Shown here: positions 17,601-24,677 of the stretch, piece by piece | How the letters are laid out: every line of letters begins with the position of its first letter | Position numbering within the stretch: position 1 is the stretch's first letter | Source of the DNA: Centipeda periodontii DSM 2778 | Lineage (GTDB): Bacteria > Bacillota > Negativicutes > Selenomonadales > Selenomonadaceae | DNA length: 64,000 bases | Direction: 5' to 3' | Assembly (NCBI RefSeq): GCF_000213975.1 | Contig: NZ_GL892076.1 | Span: 101,854 to 165,853 of the forward strand | Made by a program: the position numbers and the translations under genes | Notes under the pieces: generated by a model | What the model saw: only the letters and a program-made list of their open reading frames with translations | Told to the model about the DNA's origin: nothing | Database searches by the model: none

Positions 17601-19573
17601 ATGCGAACGAGCACGGCTTCGAGCAGCGCATCCGCGTCGGTGCCGATGCACGCGTCGCCGAGAACACGAATATCCGCATCCTCGGCAGCCTCTCCGGCAC
17701 ACAGGGCGTCGATCCCGCACACAGCCAACCGGACAGCAAGGGGCTCGGCAAGGCACGCCTTGAACAGGCGGACGTGACGCAGCGTATGAAGAAATGGGAT
17801 CTCTCCCTCGGTCGTCTCACCGAGCCGATGGGTGTCACAGGCTACTGGTTCGGGCGTGAGTACGACGGCATCCGCGGTGTCTATACGGGCAAGACCTCTC
17901 AGCTGCGTGTCGGCTTCGGCACGTTCAAGCAGTCGACCGGTGTCTCGGATACGGCGTATACCCATGTGACCTATACGGACTTCTATCGCCCACCGACAGC
18001 CGCCGAGCTGATGGGTATTCTGCGCGAAAGTCTGATGTATGGTATTCAGGATGAAGATGTCGCAGCCCTGACGAAGGAATACGAAGAAAATTACAAGGGC
18101 AAGACCAACAATGCCTTCTTCTATCAGCAGATCAAAGAGGCATACGACAACAGTGCCAGCATTGAAGAAAAGACCGCGATCATCAAGCGCCTGCACGGCA
18201 TCGTCAAAGCGGCCTATGGCAGTGAACTGGCGAACAAGGTCATTGCATTTGACGCGCCCTCGGGCACGCAGGTTCTCTACGAGGTGGAGGATGCGCACGG
18301 CAATGTCAAGGTCAAAAAGACAAGCGTATCCTACTCCAGCTACATATCTGAGTATGATTCCGATGAGGAAAAAGAATTCAAGAAGCGGATGAATCAGAAA
18401 TTCGGCTTCAACGCCGCAAGCGATGAAGCCCTGCGTGCGGACAATTCCTATCTCCAGAACCATAAAAATGATCTCATGTCCGCATTCAATGAGATTGCGG
18501 AGTATAATGCCAAACAAGCATGGGGCTACTACGGAGCCACCGATCCACTCGATGATGTTTGGACCTTGAGTGGCTCGGGTGATACGATGACAGGAACTTC
18601 CACATATGACAGCAGTTCTGCCGGGGACTACCGGTTCAAGCGTGTACGCGCTGTCGTTACAGAGGATTCCTCCGGATGGCCCAACTATACATTCACGACG
18701 CCGGATACCATGGGGTCTCTCTACCAAGACCAATATGAAAACGAAAGCTCGCGTTCCCGCTACGATTTGAACATGAGCAACATCCTATTCAACTATTTGG
18801 AAGCACTCGAAGACGTTTTGCGAAAATCCGAATCCGAGAACAAGCTGCCACGTGCCGCACTCGGCAATGTTGTCGGCAACCTTATCAAGTCGCGCGGAAC
18901 CGTTCTTGAGAGGGACTATATTCCGCCCATCGACAAGGCGGCATTCATCCAGTACCGCAAGCAGCTGCGCCCCGATCTCGGCGTGACGGCGTGGTATCTG
19001 CGCTCCATCGGCGGCAGGAACTACACGATGCAGGTCGCGAACGGCACGGACAATGACAGCCACAGTTTCAGCAATCTCGCGAATGTCCTCGGTCTTGGCG
19101 CACAGTGGCAGGTGGGACGGAAAACGACCGTTTCATTCGACTACGGCTACAACTTCACACGCTTCGGCAAGTACATGAACGGTGAGACAATGTTCGAGCA
19201 TCCTGTGCGTACCGACATCTTCACCCCGAAGGGACGCAGTATGGGGAGCGCGCCAAAGTTCTGGGCACTACGCCTCGACATCGGACGCGCGGACACGGAT
19301 CGCGCCGGAACGTGGAACGCATTCGTCGACTACAAGCACTTCGAGCACGGCTCGTTCTTCGGCGGCAACGGCACTGGCTTCCTGCCCGACCGCTACCTCG
19401 ACGGTATCCAGAGCTTTACGATCGGCGGCGGCTACGTCCCCGCGCAGAACTGGCTCGTCGAGCTGTTCTACACCTTCGATGCAAAGGGCACAGGACGCCG
19501 CGATACCATCCACGGCTCGGAGAACTTCAAGCTCGGGAACTATACGCGCTTCCAAGTGACGTACAAATTCTAA
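14630..19573 (+). CDS. Very long TonB-dependent receptor with a second outer-membrane barrel domain
   Basis: 1647 aa, roughly twice the usual receptor. A signal peptide (KRSLHLLTYAILAGL... cut near AWADD, about residue 31) is followed by a plug domain (SVEDIIFSETGVS, RGAEPRHTLILVDG, YGSDAIGGVVNIITR) and a barrel whose late VGVNNIFNHRDDD and YRIGANFKF (about residue 911) look like a normal receptor C-terminus. The chain then continues for about 735 residues with another set of alternating aromatic strands, broken by a charged non-barrel insert (about residues 1130-1400), and ends in RFQVTYKF, an outer-membrane C-terminal phenylalanine. This suggests two barrels in tandem, or one enlarged barrel. 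The substrate is unknown. The ribosome site is AAGGAGG. Confidence 0.8.
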   Translation: MTRKQSKRSLHLLTYAILAGLTLPAYTAWADDGTQGGGKVSTADIHVEVDAAQEEAKMESQQKTIITKEDIEKKQAKSVEDIIFSETGVSRTVDAMGRVGVSIRGAEPRHTLILVDGQPVLGDLAKYSGAADEVMRLGTENVERIEIIQGAASSKYGSDAIGGVVNIITRKATKEPGFQFNWEGLKTKNDDGLPFSNFFLRADSGQMGKFRVGLSGSKREIMPVYASVARRKTDMGFDYGKRDFKPNVLRAYGDTATVGLVGTYEPDNRNTFEVRMDHYTEDLVRDVKHSDSDLEPQQHFKRQADRNSYNIGWTGYNNVSDWKVELNSTNIKENDVSLINYDGKSVYEGKNELRYVDDVDHRQIDFKASMNTQLSDKHLLSFGFGITNESGEGSRLKSSPNTSTRRIDPWDYDKGLRVDKRDWLTRDGDEKKYVWSHIHDYKFSGERNGVPQWDGDYEYYYYDKFHTDSHGNVLPTKTDGTPNLAPKVTYEQYKEYRLDKGELTKNWMGKLQVAGSDIDAPASFWDDYNDFKAQLEAQNPSFYGSNIVDKYYGWGEQRNPNAVTFNGKKFLEEYWNRDQRITTGKGTINKQHFFVGDTWQLSKDTILFPILRLDHSNLFGTNISGSVGVTHNVGGNAHRRFKANIGTSYAEPGMGELWYNWEMYGSNPVGIGVARMGWWWAGNPNLRPEKSVNIDMSIEGETKNTYARVGVFHNRIRDYMSVYFTGKYMDFAPQLGDYAKWMRAPDMIYSFKNIGRAEITGLEAEVRQKIGPHWDARLGYTYLHAINKSDPLMPKRLLDRPTHKIDIGISYEDKKTGWFAQLWGDYYIRMLDSNTLANRANYWPDILSGSSAVYGRQEYQEKTFGIWNFMVQKKLSEDAMVYVGVNNIFNHRDDDRATQERVYRIGANFKFDTAGPKKSLLTNGTTEMGAQEEALLNKFLARPFDESKAMGVNLIGDYQLRWTAHNGTNRPQSTYTEDSSVSEGAVRNMRDANEHGFEQRIRVGADARVAENTNIRILGSLSGTQGVDPAHSQPDSKGLGKARLEQADVTQRMKKWDLSLGRLTEPMGVTGYWFGREYDGIRGVYTGKTSQLRVGFGTFKQSTGVSDTAYTHVTYTDFYRPPTAAELMGILRESLMYGIQDEDVAALTKEYEENYKGKTNNAFFYQQIKEAYDNSASIEEKTAIIKRLHGIVKAAYGSELANKVIAFDAPSGTQVLYEVEDAHGNVKVKKTSVSYSSYISEYDSDEEKEFKKRMNQKFGFNAASDEALRADNSYLQNHKNDLMSAFNEIAEYNAKQAWGYYGATDPLDDVWTLSGSGDTMTGTSTYDSSSAGDYRFKRVRAVVTEDSSGWPNYTFTTPDTMGSLYQDQYENESSRSRYDLNMSNILFNYLEALEDVLRKSESENKLPRAALGNVVGNLIKSRGTVLERDYIPPIDKAAFIQYRKQLRPDLGVTAWYLRSIGGRNYTMQVANGTDNDSHSFSNLANVLGLGAQWQVGRKTTVSFDYGYNFTRFGKYMNGETMFEHPVRTDIFTPKGRSMGSAPKFWALRLDIGRADTDRAGTWNAFVDYKHFEHGSFFGGNGTGFLPDRYLDGIQSFTIGGGYVPAQNWLVELFYTFDAKGTGRRDTIHGSENFKLGNYTRFQVTYKF

Positions 19574-19624
19574 AGAAAATTTTCCACACTCCACATTTCG
19601 CTGAAAATTTTTCTCAAAAATCTA

Positions 19625-19653
19625 TTGATTTTCGTTCTCAGATGTGCTATACT
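19625..19653 (+). promoter_or_regulatory. Promoter of the candidate small RNA
   Basis: TTGATT (19625-19630), 17 bases, TATACT (19648-19653). There is no open reading frame between it and the terminator at 19726-19757. Confidence 0.55.
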
Positions 19654-19659
19654 TTATTC

Positions 19660-19757
19660 AGGCTTTCGTTAGGGAATGTCTTCGGACGTTTCCAAAGCTC
19701 TCCTAAAATATAATACACAGCAAAGATAGTCCACAGTGGAGTGTGGGCTATTTTTGT
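19660..19757 (+). ncRNA. Candidate small RNA or leader with UUCG hairpin and terminator
   Basis: About 98 bases between a good promoter and a terminator. GCTTT (from 19661) can pair with AAAGC (about 19694), enclosing GGAATGTC-TTCG-GACGTTTCC, a hairpin closed by a UUCG tetraloop. It ends in the terminator stem ATAGTCCACA / TGTGGGCTAT (19726-19751) plus T-rich DNA. No family is recognised. It could be an independent sRNA, or an attenuated leader of the thioredoxin reductase gene that starts 78 bases later. Confidence 0.45.
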
Positions 19758-19789
19758 GTTTTTTATCACAGTTATATCTTGACAGACAT

Positions 19790-19797
19790 GCTATAAT
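19790..19797 (+). promoter_or_regulatory. Extended -10 element ahead of trxB
   Basis: TGCTATAAT fits an extended -10 (TGnTATAAT); no good -35 lies at the right distance. It is 38 bases before the trxB ATG and after the small-RNA terminator. Confidence 0.4.
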
Positions 19798-19834
19798 AAT
19801 CAAAAGGTCAAAATTTATTAAAGGAGATGAATTC

Positions 19835-20767
19835 ATGGCAAAGAAGCATATTCAAAAGGATGTCGTCATCATCGGTGCGGGCATGGCGGGGCTGACCGCC
19901 GCCCTCTACTGCGGGCGCATGAACCTCAGGACGCTCGTGCTTGAGAACTCGCTCGTCGGCGGACAGATCGCGACGGCAGCGGACATCGAGAACTATCCGG
20001 GCTTCGAACGCGTGAGCGGGATGGAGCTGATCGGGACGCTCGAAAAGCAGGCGACGAATTTCGGTGCGGAGATTGACGAGTTCGACCGCATTGAACGCGT
20101 CGACCTCAAATCCACGCCGAAGATCGTGGAGACGGAGACGTACATCTACGAGACGCCCGTCATCATCATCGCCTCGGGCATGAACCGCCGCAAGCTGCCG
20201 CTGCCGCAGGAGCCTCACTACTTCAATCGCGGTGTGCACTACTGCCACATGTGCGATGGGCACACGTATCAGGGCAAGGTGATCTCCGTCATGGGCGGCG
20301 GCAACGCGGCAGTCGATGCGGCGAACTTCCTCACGAAGTACGCCTCGCATCTCTACCTTATCCACCGCTCTCAGCTGCGCGCGGATAAGACCTCACAGGA
20401 TGCGCTCTACGCCAATCCAAAGGTGACGGTGATGCTCGAGACGGAGATCGAGCATCTGAACGGTGAGGATCGGCTCACGTCCGTCGATCTCCTGCACAAG
20501 GACACGGGCAAAAAGGAGACGCTGCCCGTGGACAGCATCTTCGTCAACATCGGTGTGTTGCCGAATACCGATTTGTTTGTGGGGCAGCTGAAGCTCACGG
20601 AGACGGGCTACATCGCGGCGGATGAGAACTGCCGCACGGAGATCCCGGGCGTCTTTGTCGCGGGCGACATCCGCGTGAAGGAGATCCATCAGCTCACAAC
20701 CGCCGCCGCCGACGGCACGACCGCCGCGCTCCATGCGGAGAAGTATCTGGCAGGATTGAAGAAGTAA
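19835..20767 (+). CDS. trxB: Thioredoxin reductase-family flavoprotein
   Basis: 310 aa, the normal TrxR length. FAD loop VIIGAGMAGLTAALYCG (about residues 9-25), redox-active CHMCDG (CxxC, about residue 136), NAD(P)-binding MGGGNAAVDAANFL (about 152), and the closing FVAGDI with QLTTAAADG. The usual HRR of NADPH-specific enzymes reads HRSQLRA here, so cofactor preference is uncertain. The start at 19835 has AAGGAGATG upstream; the longer frame to 19736 has no ribosome site. Two glutaredoxin-like genes follow after a repeat, probably its disulfide substrates. Confidence 0.88.
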   Translation: MAKKHIQKDVVIIGAGMAGLTAALYCGRMNLRTLVLENSLVGGQIATAADIENYPGFERVSGMELIGTLEKQATNFGAEIDEFDRIERVDLKSTPKIVETETYIYETPVIIIASGMNRRKLPLPQEPHYFNRGVHYCHMCDGHTYQGKVISVMGGGNAAVDAANFLTKYASHLYLIHRSQLRADKTSQDALYANPKVTVMLETEIEHLNGEDRLTSVDLLHKDTGKKETLPVDSIFVNIGVLPNTDLFVGQLKLTETGYIAADENCRTEIPGVFVAGDIRVKEIHQLTTAAADGTTAALHAEKYLAGLKK

Positions 20768-20771
20768 TGAG

Positions 20772-20900
20772 GGGCGCCCCTTCCACCATGCTGCGCATGG
20801 TCCCCCTCCCCCGCTGTGGCAGGGGAGGCTTTTGAAAACGGCATATTAGCTTCCCCCGTCGCTACGGGGGAAGTGGCGAACGCAGTGAGCCGATAGGGGC
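20772..20900. repeat. GC-rich two-module palindromic intergenic repeat
   Basis: Module L (20773-20830: GGCGCCCC ... CCCCCTCCCCCG ... AGGGGAGGCT) and module R (20848-20900: AGCTTCCCCCG ... CGGGGGAAGTGGCG ... GATAGGGGC) are imperfect inverted copies of each other. The same modules occur at 25956-26112 in the opposite arrangement and, partly, at the window start. No transposase is present. Confidence 0.8.
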
Positions 20901-20949
20901 ATTCAGAAGTAACGAACTATTCGATACAAACGATAAGGAGGACATTCCC

Positions 20950-21180
20950 ATGATTCAGGTTTTTTCATTCGACGCGTGCCCGTGGTGCACGAAGGCAAAG
21001 AAGTATCTCGACAAGAAGGGCGTCGCGTACACGGTGCGCGACATTGAAAAGGAGCCTGCCGCCTACGATGATCTCATCAAGCTCACGGGCGAGGGCGCGT
21101 GCCCTGTCATTCTTTTCGAGAACGGCGAATATGTGCGCGGCTTCGATCAGCCCGCCATCGACCGCCATCTCGGTGTGTAA
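20950..21180 (+). CDS. Glutaredoxin-like protein (first of tandem pair)
   Basis: 76 aa, a minimal thioredoxin-fold protein of the NrdH/glutaredoxin type. The active site is FDACPWCTKAKKYL (CPWC, residues 10-13); ACPVILF provides the cis-proline region. The ribosome site AAGGAGGAC is a few bases upstream. A small electron carrier of this kind is usually reduced by glutathione or directly by a thioredoxin reductase; the reductase gene upstream suggests the latter. The next gene, 12 bases on, is a paralogue. Confidence 0.88.
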   Translation: MIQVFSFDACPWCTKAKKYLDKKGVAYTVRDIEKEPAAYDDLIKLTGEGACPVILFENGEYVRGFDQPAIDRHLGV

Positions 21181-21192
21181 GGGGAGACCGCT

Positions 21193-21429
21193 ATGGTAAA
21201 GGTCTACTCCATCACGGTCTGCCCGTGGTGTGTCAAGGTGAAGAAGTACCTCAAGTATCGCGGCATTCCCTATGAGGAACACAACATCGAAGTCGATGAA
21301 GCTGCGCGCGAGGAGTGCCGCAGCCTTTCGGGCGATACGATCGTCCCCGTCACGACGGCGGACGGCAAGGAGTTCGCCGTCAGCTATGATCGTGAGAAAC
21401 TGGATAAAATTCTCGGGATTACAGCATAA
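21193..21429 (+). CDS. Glutaredoxin-like protein (second of tandem pair)
   Basis: 78 aa. The active site CPWCVKVKKYL is at the same position as in its neighbour and the cis-proline is in TIVPVTT. The two proteins differ in most other positions, so this is an old duplication and not a recent one. The ribosome site is AGGGGAG. The operon ends with the terminator just downstream. Confidence 0.88.
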   Translation: MVKVYSITVCPWCVKVKKYLKYRGIPYEEHNIEVDEAAREECRSLSGDTIVPVTTADGKEFAVSYDREKLDKILGITA

Positions 21430-21444
21430 AAGAAGACATATCGA

Positions 21445-21475
21445 AACGGACGCAAAAATCTGTGTCCGTTTTTTT
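21445..21475 (+). terminator. Rho-independent terminator after glutaredoxin pair
   Basis: AACGGACGCA pairs with TGTGTCCGTT around a short AT loop, followed by a run of T. Confidence 0.88.
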
Positions 21476-21588
21476 CGCGTTTCTGCTTGCCAAAATTTTT
21501 GAATCGGATTAAAATAGAGAGGCAGGGACGTTTCGTTTGTGTGGGCACAGCAAGAGATCATTGTGCCCTGACGCAAGGAGGTTTTGAT

Positions 21589-22980
21589 ATGACAGGATTA
21601 CCCCTTATCCTCGCCTTTTGGGTGGCGATCGTCATCATGATCGTCATGATCTCAAAGCTGCGCATTCATCCGTTCATCTCGATCATGCTGGTCGCGCTCG
21701 CGCTTGGGCTTGCCGCCGGCATTCCGCTCATCGACCACAAGCTCGCAGACGGTACGGTACAGTATGGTCTGGCGACGGTCATCGGACAGGGATTCTCGGG
21801 AACATTCACGAGCATCGGCATCGTCATCATCCTCGGTGCGATGATCGGCACGATCCTCGAAAAGACAGGCGGTGCCCTGAAGCTCGCGGATATGATGATC
21901 CAGCTCGTGGGCAAGGACAACCCCGTCATCGCCGTACAGCTCATGGGCTGGGTGGTCTCGATCCCCGTCTTCTGCGACTCGGGCTTCGTCATCCTCGACC
22001 CGATCCGCAAGGCGCTCGTGCGCCGCACGGCAGTCTCTGCCGTCTCCATGACCTTTGCCCTGAGTTCCGGTCTCTTTATTTCACACGTCTTTATCCCGCC
22101 GACACCGGGACCGATCGCAGCGGCAAGCACGCTCGGCATCGGCGACTATCTGCTACAGGTCATTGGTCTTGGACTGCTCTGCTCCATCTTCCCGCTGATC
22201 GCCGGCTACTTCTTCGCGCGCTGGATCGGTACGAAGGTGAAGTCAAAGGATGAGGTCAATTCCGAGGAGGTCGCAAAGATCTACAAGGATCTCATCGCCT
22301 CCTATGGCAAACTCCCCTCGGCGTTCAGTACGCTCGCCCCGATCATGATCCCGATCTCGCTGATGGCGCTGTCCTCCGTGATTGTAATGTTGGGATTGAC
22401 GGGGTTCGTTCCCGAGCTCCTGCGCTTTTTGGGCACGCCGATCATCGCACTTGCGATCGGCATGGCGCTTGCCACCCTCCAGCTCTTCTCCGTGGATCGC
22501 TCGGAGGAGTTCTACGCCGTCTGCAACAGCAGTCTGACGGCGGTTGGTCCCATCCTCTTCATCACGGCGGCGGGCGGCGTGCTCGGCAAGGTGATTGCGG
22601 TCTCGGATATGGTTCGGTATATCACGGCGAACGCCGATGTGTTTGGCAGCATGGGTATCTTCTTCCCGTTCCTGCTCGCCGCTGTGCTGAAAACGGCACA
22701 GGGCTCCTCGACCGTCGCGATGATTACGACGGCGGGCATTATTGCGCCGCTGCTCACGGTGCTCGGCTTTGATACGCCGATCCGTGCGACGCTCGCCTGC
22801 ATGGCAATCGGCGCGGGCGCGATGACGGTTTCGCACGCGAATGACTCGTACTTCTGGGTCGTCTCGGAGTTCAGTGGTCTGACACCCGATCAGGGCTACC
22901 GCGTGCAGACGATGGGCACCCTCGTTCTCGGCATCGCTGCGATCATCGAGATCGGCCTCCTGAGTCTGGTGCTGAGCTGA
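21589..22980 (+). CDS. GntP-family gluconate/organic acid:H+ symporter
   Basis: 463 aa, about 12-14 membrane segments. Family signatures: VSIPVFCDSGFVIL, SHVFIPPTPGPIAAA, TAQGSSTVAMITTAG and SHANDSYFWVVSEF near the end. Members import gluconate or related hydroxy acids with protons. The start at 21589 follows AAGGAGG; a longer frame from 21487 lacks a ribosome site. There is no sugar-acid kinase or dehydratase nearby, so the substrate is open. It is monocistronic, with terminators before and after. Confidence 0.9.
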   Translation: MTGLPLILAFWVAIVIMIVMISKLRIHPFISIMLVALALGLAAGIPLIDHKLADGTVQYGLATVIGQGFSGTFTSIGIVIILGAMIGTILEKTGGALKLADMMIQLVGKDNPVIAVQLMGWVVSIPVFCDSGFVILDPIRKALVRRTAVSAVSMTFALSSGLFISHVFIPPTPGPIAAASTLGIGDYLLQVIGLGLLCSIFPLIAGYFFARWIGTKVKSKDEVNSEEVAKIYKDLIASYGKLPSAFSTLAPIMIPISLMALSSVIVMLGLTGFVPELLRFLGTPIIALAIGMALATLQLFSVDRSEEFYAVCNSSLTAVGPILFITAAGGVLGKVIAVSDMVRYITANADVFGSMGIFFPFLLAAVLKTAQGSSTVAMITTAGIIAPLLTVLGFDTPIRATLACMAIGAGAMTVSHANDSYFWVVSEFSGLTPDQGYRVQTMGTLVLGIAAIIEIGLLSLVLS

Positions 22981-22997
22981 TATTTCGCAGAACACAC

Positions 22998-23029
22998 AAA
23001 AGAGCACTGCGCCATGCAATGCTCTTTTT
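22998..23029 (+). terminator. Rho-independent terminator after gntP-like gene
   Basis: AAAGAGCACTGC pairs with GCAATGCTCTTT (one mismatch) around a short loop, followed by TTTTT. Confidence 0.85.
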
Positions 23030-23133
23030 CTGATGCAGGTGTTCCCATATTCCAATCTATCTTTTTCTTGCCTCATCTTCCAAAACACCGTAAAATAGAA
23101 GAAACGTCATATGGATTGGATAAGGAGGTCACA

Positions 23134-23703
23134 ATGAAATTCCCAACACGACTGATTATTCTCACACTCACCCTGCTGCTCGCATTCTCTGCCACGACAC
23201 TGGCAAAGAGTGCCGGTCAGCAGCGCGCCGAAATCCAAAAGCTCCGCGTACAAGCACTCGATCATCTCTATGATCTCACGCCGGATGCGCACGATGTGAT
23301 CGGTGGCGCCTATGGCTACGCGACGATCAGCGCCACCGGATCGCAGATCGGTCTGCTCGGCGGCGCGCACGGACGCGGCGTTGCCGTGAACAACCGTACG
23401 GGCGAACAGATCTATATGAAGATGGAGTCGTACCAGCTCGGCATCGGACTCGGCGTGAAGGAATACGATCTCATTTTCATCTTTGGCACAAAGCGCGCTT
23501 GGGAGTCCTTCATCTCCGGCAAGTTCAAGATCGGCGGTGAGGCGGAGGCCTCTGCAACCGACGGCTATTCGGGCGGCTCGATCGAGGGCGCGGATATCGT
23601 CGGCAAGGACATCTGGGTCTATCAGGTCACGACGAAGGGACTTGCGGTCGGTGCGGCGATCAAGGGACTCAGCATCTATCCGAATCGAAAGCTCAATTCG
23701 TAA
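23134..23703 (+). CDS. Secreted SYLF (Ysc84-type) lipid-binding domain protein
   Basis: 189 aa. An N-terminal signal peptide (LIILTLTLLLAFSATTLAKS, cut near residue 25) is followed by the SYLF/Ysc84 pattern: GGAYGYATIS, LLGGAHGRGVAVNNRTG, YMKMESYQLGIGLGVKEYDLIFIF, and the C-terminal VTTKGLAVGAAIKGLSIYPN. Such domains bind phosphoinositides or other lipids; in diderms they are probably periplasmic. The start at 23134 has TAAGGAGGTC directly upstream; the longer frame from 23014 begins inside a terminator. Function unknown. Confidence 0.82.
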   Translation: MKFPTRLIILTLTLLLAFSATTLAKSAGQQRAEIQKLRVQALDHLYDLTPDAHDVIGGAYGYATISATGSQIGLLGGAHGRGVAVNNRTGEQIYMKMESYQLGIGLGVKEYDLIFIFGTKRAWESFISGKFKIGGEAEASATDGYSGGSIEGADIVGKDIWVYQVTTKGLAVGAAIKGLSIYPNRKLNS

Positions 23704-23720
23704 AAGTTGATATACAATCT

Positions 23721-23766
23721 GCATAAAGAAAGCTCCGCCGATGTGTAGGCGGAGCTTTCTTTATGC
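23721..23766. terminator. Bidirectional terminator between convergent genes
   Basis: A 19-bp near-perfect stem (GCATAAAGAAAGCTCCGCC and its complement) flanked by A and T runs serves both the SYLF gene (+) and the small protein gene (-). Confidence 0.92.
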
Positions 23767-24018
23767 AGATTTGCGGTTCGTACGATCAGGCATGTCCATA
23801 TGCAGCGCCCGTCGAATAAATTCCTCCTCCGAGGTCAGAATCTCATAGGGTGCGTACTCATGATAGGCATCGGGGTGACTGATCAGAACGATCTGGGTAC
23901 CTGTGCCAAGCACCGTCTCCGAAAGATATTCATCGAGCCCATTCAGGCGATTGCCCGGCTCCATCTCAACTGCAATGCAGCCGCGTATATCACGATTTTT
24001 CGCCACAATATAAGCCAT
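23761..24018 (-). CDS. Small conserved-looking protein paired with RelA/SpoT-domain gene
   Basis: 85 aa, starting MAYIVAKNRDIRGCIAVEM with TAGGAGGG at the right distance upstream; longer in-frame starts have none. The middle reads TQIVLISHPDAYHEYAPYEIL. It resembles small uncharacterised proteins of anaerobic Firmicutes (possibly DUF6718; from memory, not checked). Its start lies within the last 29 bases of the RelA/SpoT-domain gene, so the two are translated as a pair. An antitoxin or regulatory role is only inference. Confidence 0.6.
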   Translation of the reverse strand: MAYIVAKNRDIRGCIAVEMEPGNRLNGLDEYLSETVLGTGTQIVLISHPDAYHEYAPYEILTSEEEFIRRALHMDMPDRTNRKSA

Positions 24019-24622
24019 ACAGATCCCTCCTAAAGTCATCCTCACTCCTGATTTTTCCCTGCTCATACAATGTTCGCAGGAATGCGCCGATTTCTGCTGC
24101 CTTTTCACTGCGTTTGTATAGGTAACAATGCAGCCAATCATTCAATCGACGATCAAATACGGTGTTATATTGAAACTCGATTGGATAGTGAAAATGGTCA
24201 ACTTGAAAATACAGATGAACGCCGCGATAACCGTCATCACATTTCTTCCCAACACGCATATCGGAGCAGTGTCTGAACTCCTGTGGATATGCACCGCGCA
24301 GTTCATCTACCTGCGCGTAGTCAGAACATATGAGCCGAAAGCCAAGAATGTCATTATAGGTGCGCTCAACTGTAAAATTCGGATAGTAACGATCATACTT
24401 GAGCAGTATGGATTCCAGTGACTTAATGCGATAGTCCAGTCCCGATGTTTCCAAGAGAGGAATTCGCTCACGGTAGAAGCGGCGCACGTGCCTGACATCC
24501 GACATTAGTTTTTCTTTATCAATATGTGCCAACACATTCCTCAGACTGCATCCCAGTTCAGAGGTACATGACAAATTGATAAGCAATGCATGGGATATGA
24601 AGCAACCGTTATTCTCTGCCAC
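23990..24622 (-). CDS. RelA/SpoT-fold small alarmone synthetase-like protein
   Basis: 210 aa. RelA/SpoT nucleotidyltransferase pattern: DILGFRLICSDY (about residue 90), DDGYRGVHLYFQVD (about 130), YPIEFQYNT matching the EIQIRT motif (the Glu is kept), then LNDWLHCYLYKRS. There is no HD hydrolase, TGS or ACT domain, so it is a stand-alone synthetase-like protein or a ToxSAS-type toxin. The predicted start is a GTG at 24622, with GGAGGG 6 bases upstream; a TTG lies one codon earlier. It overlaps the small gene downstream. Whether it makes (p)ppGpp or modifies tRNA cannot be told from sequence. Confidence 0.75.
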   Translation of the reverse strand: MAENNGCFISHALLINLSCTSELGCSLRNVLAHIDKEKLMSDVRHVRRFYRERIPLLETSGLDYRIKSLESILLKYDRYYPNFTVERTYNDILGFRLICSDYAQVDELRGAYPQEFRHCSDMRVGKKCDDGYRGVHLYFQVDHFHYPIEFQYNTVFDRRLNDWLHCYLYKRSEKAAEIGAFLRTLYEQGKIRSEDDFRRDLYGLYCGEKS

Positions 24623-24677
24623 CAATATCCCTCCTGCTCTTCTATTACTATATCATAAAACACAGAAAGGTGCTTTT

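Noticed and set aside
15182-18733. 1183-aa minus-strand open frame
   Set aside because: It is the complement of the TonB receptor gene, which has signal peptide, plug and barrel motifs. The long stop-free complement is a codon-usage effect.
19779-19797. TTGACA plus TATAAT as one promoter before trxB
   Set aside because: The two hexamers are only 7 bases apart, so they cannot be a -35/-10 pair; only the extended -10 was kept.
22243-23088. 281-aa minus-strand open frame
   Set aside because: It is the shadow of the GntP permease gene; charged, low-complexity product with no start signal.
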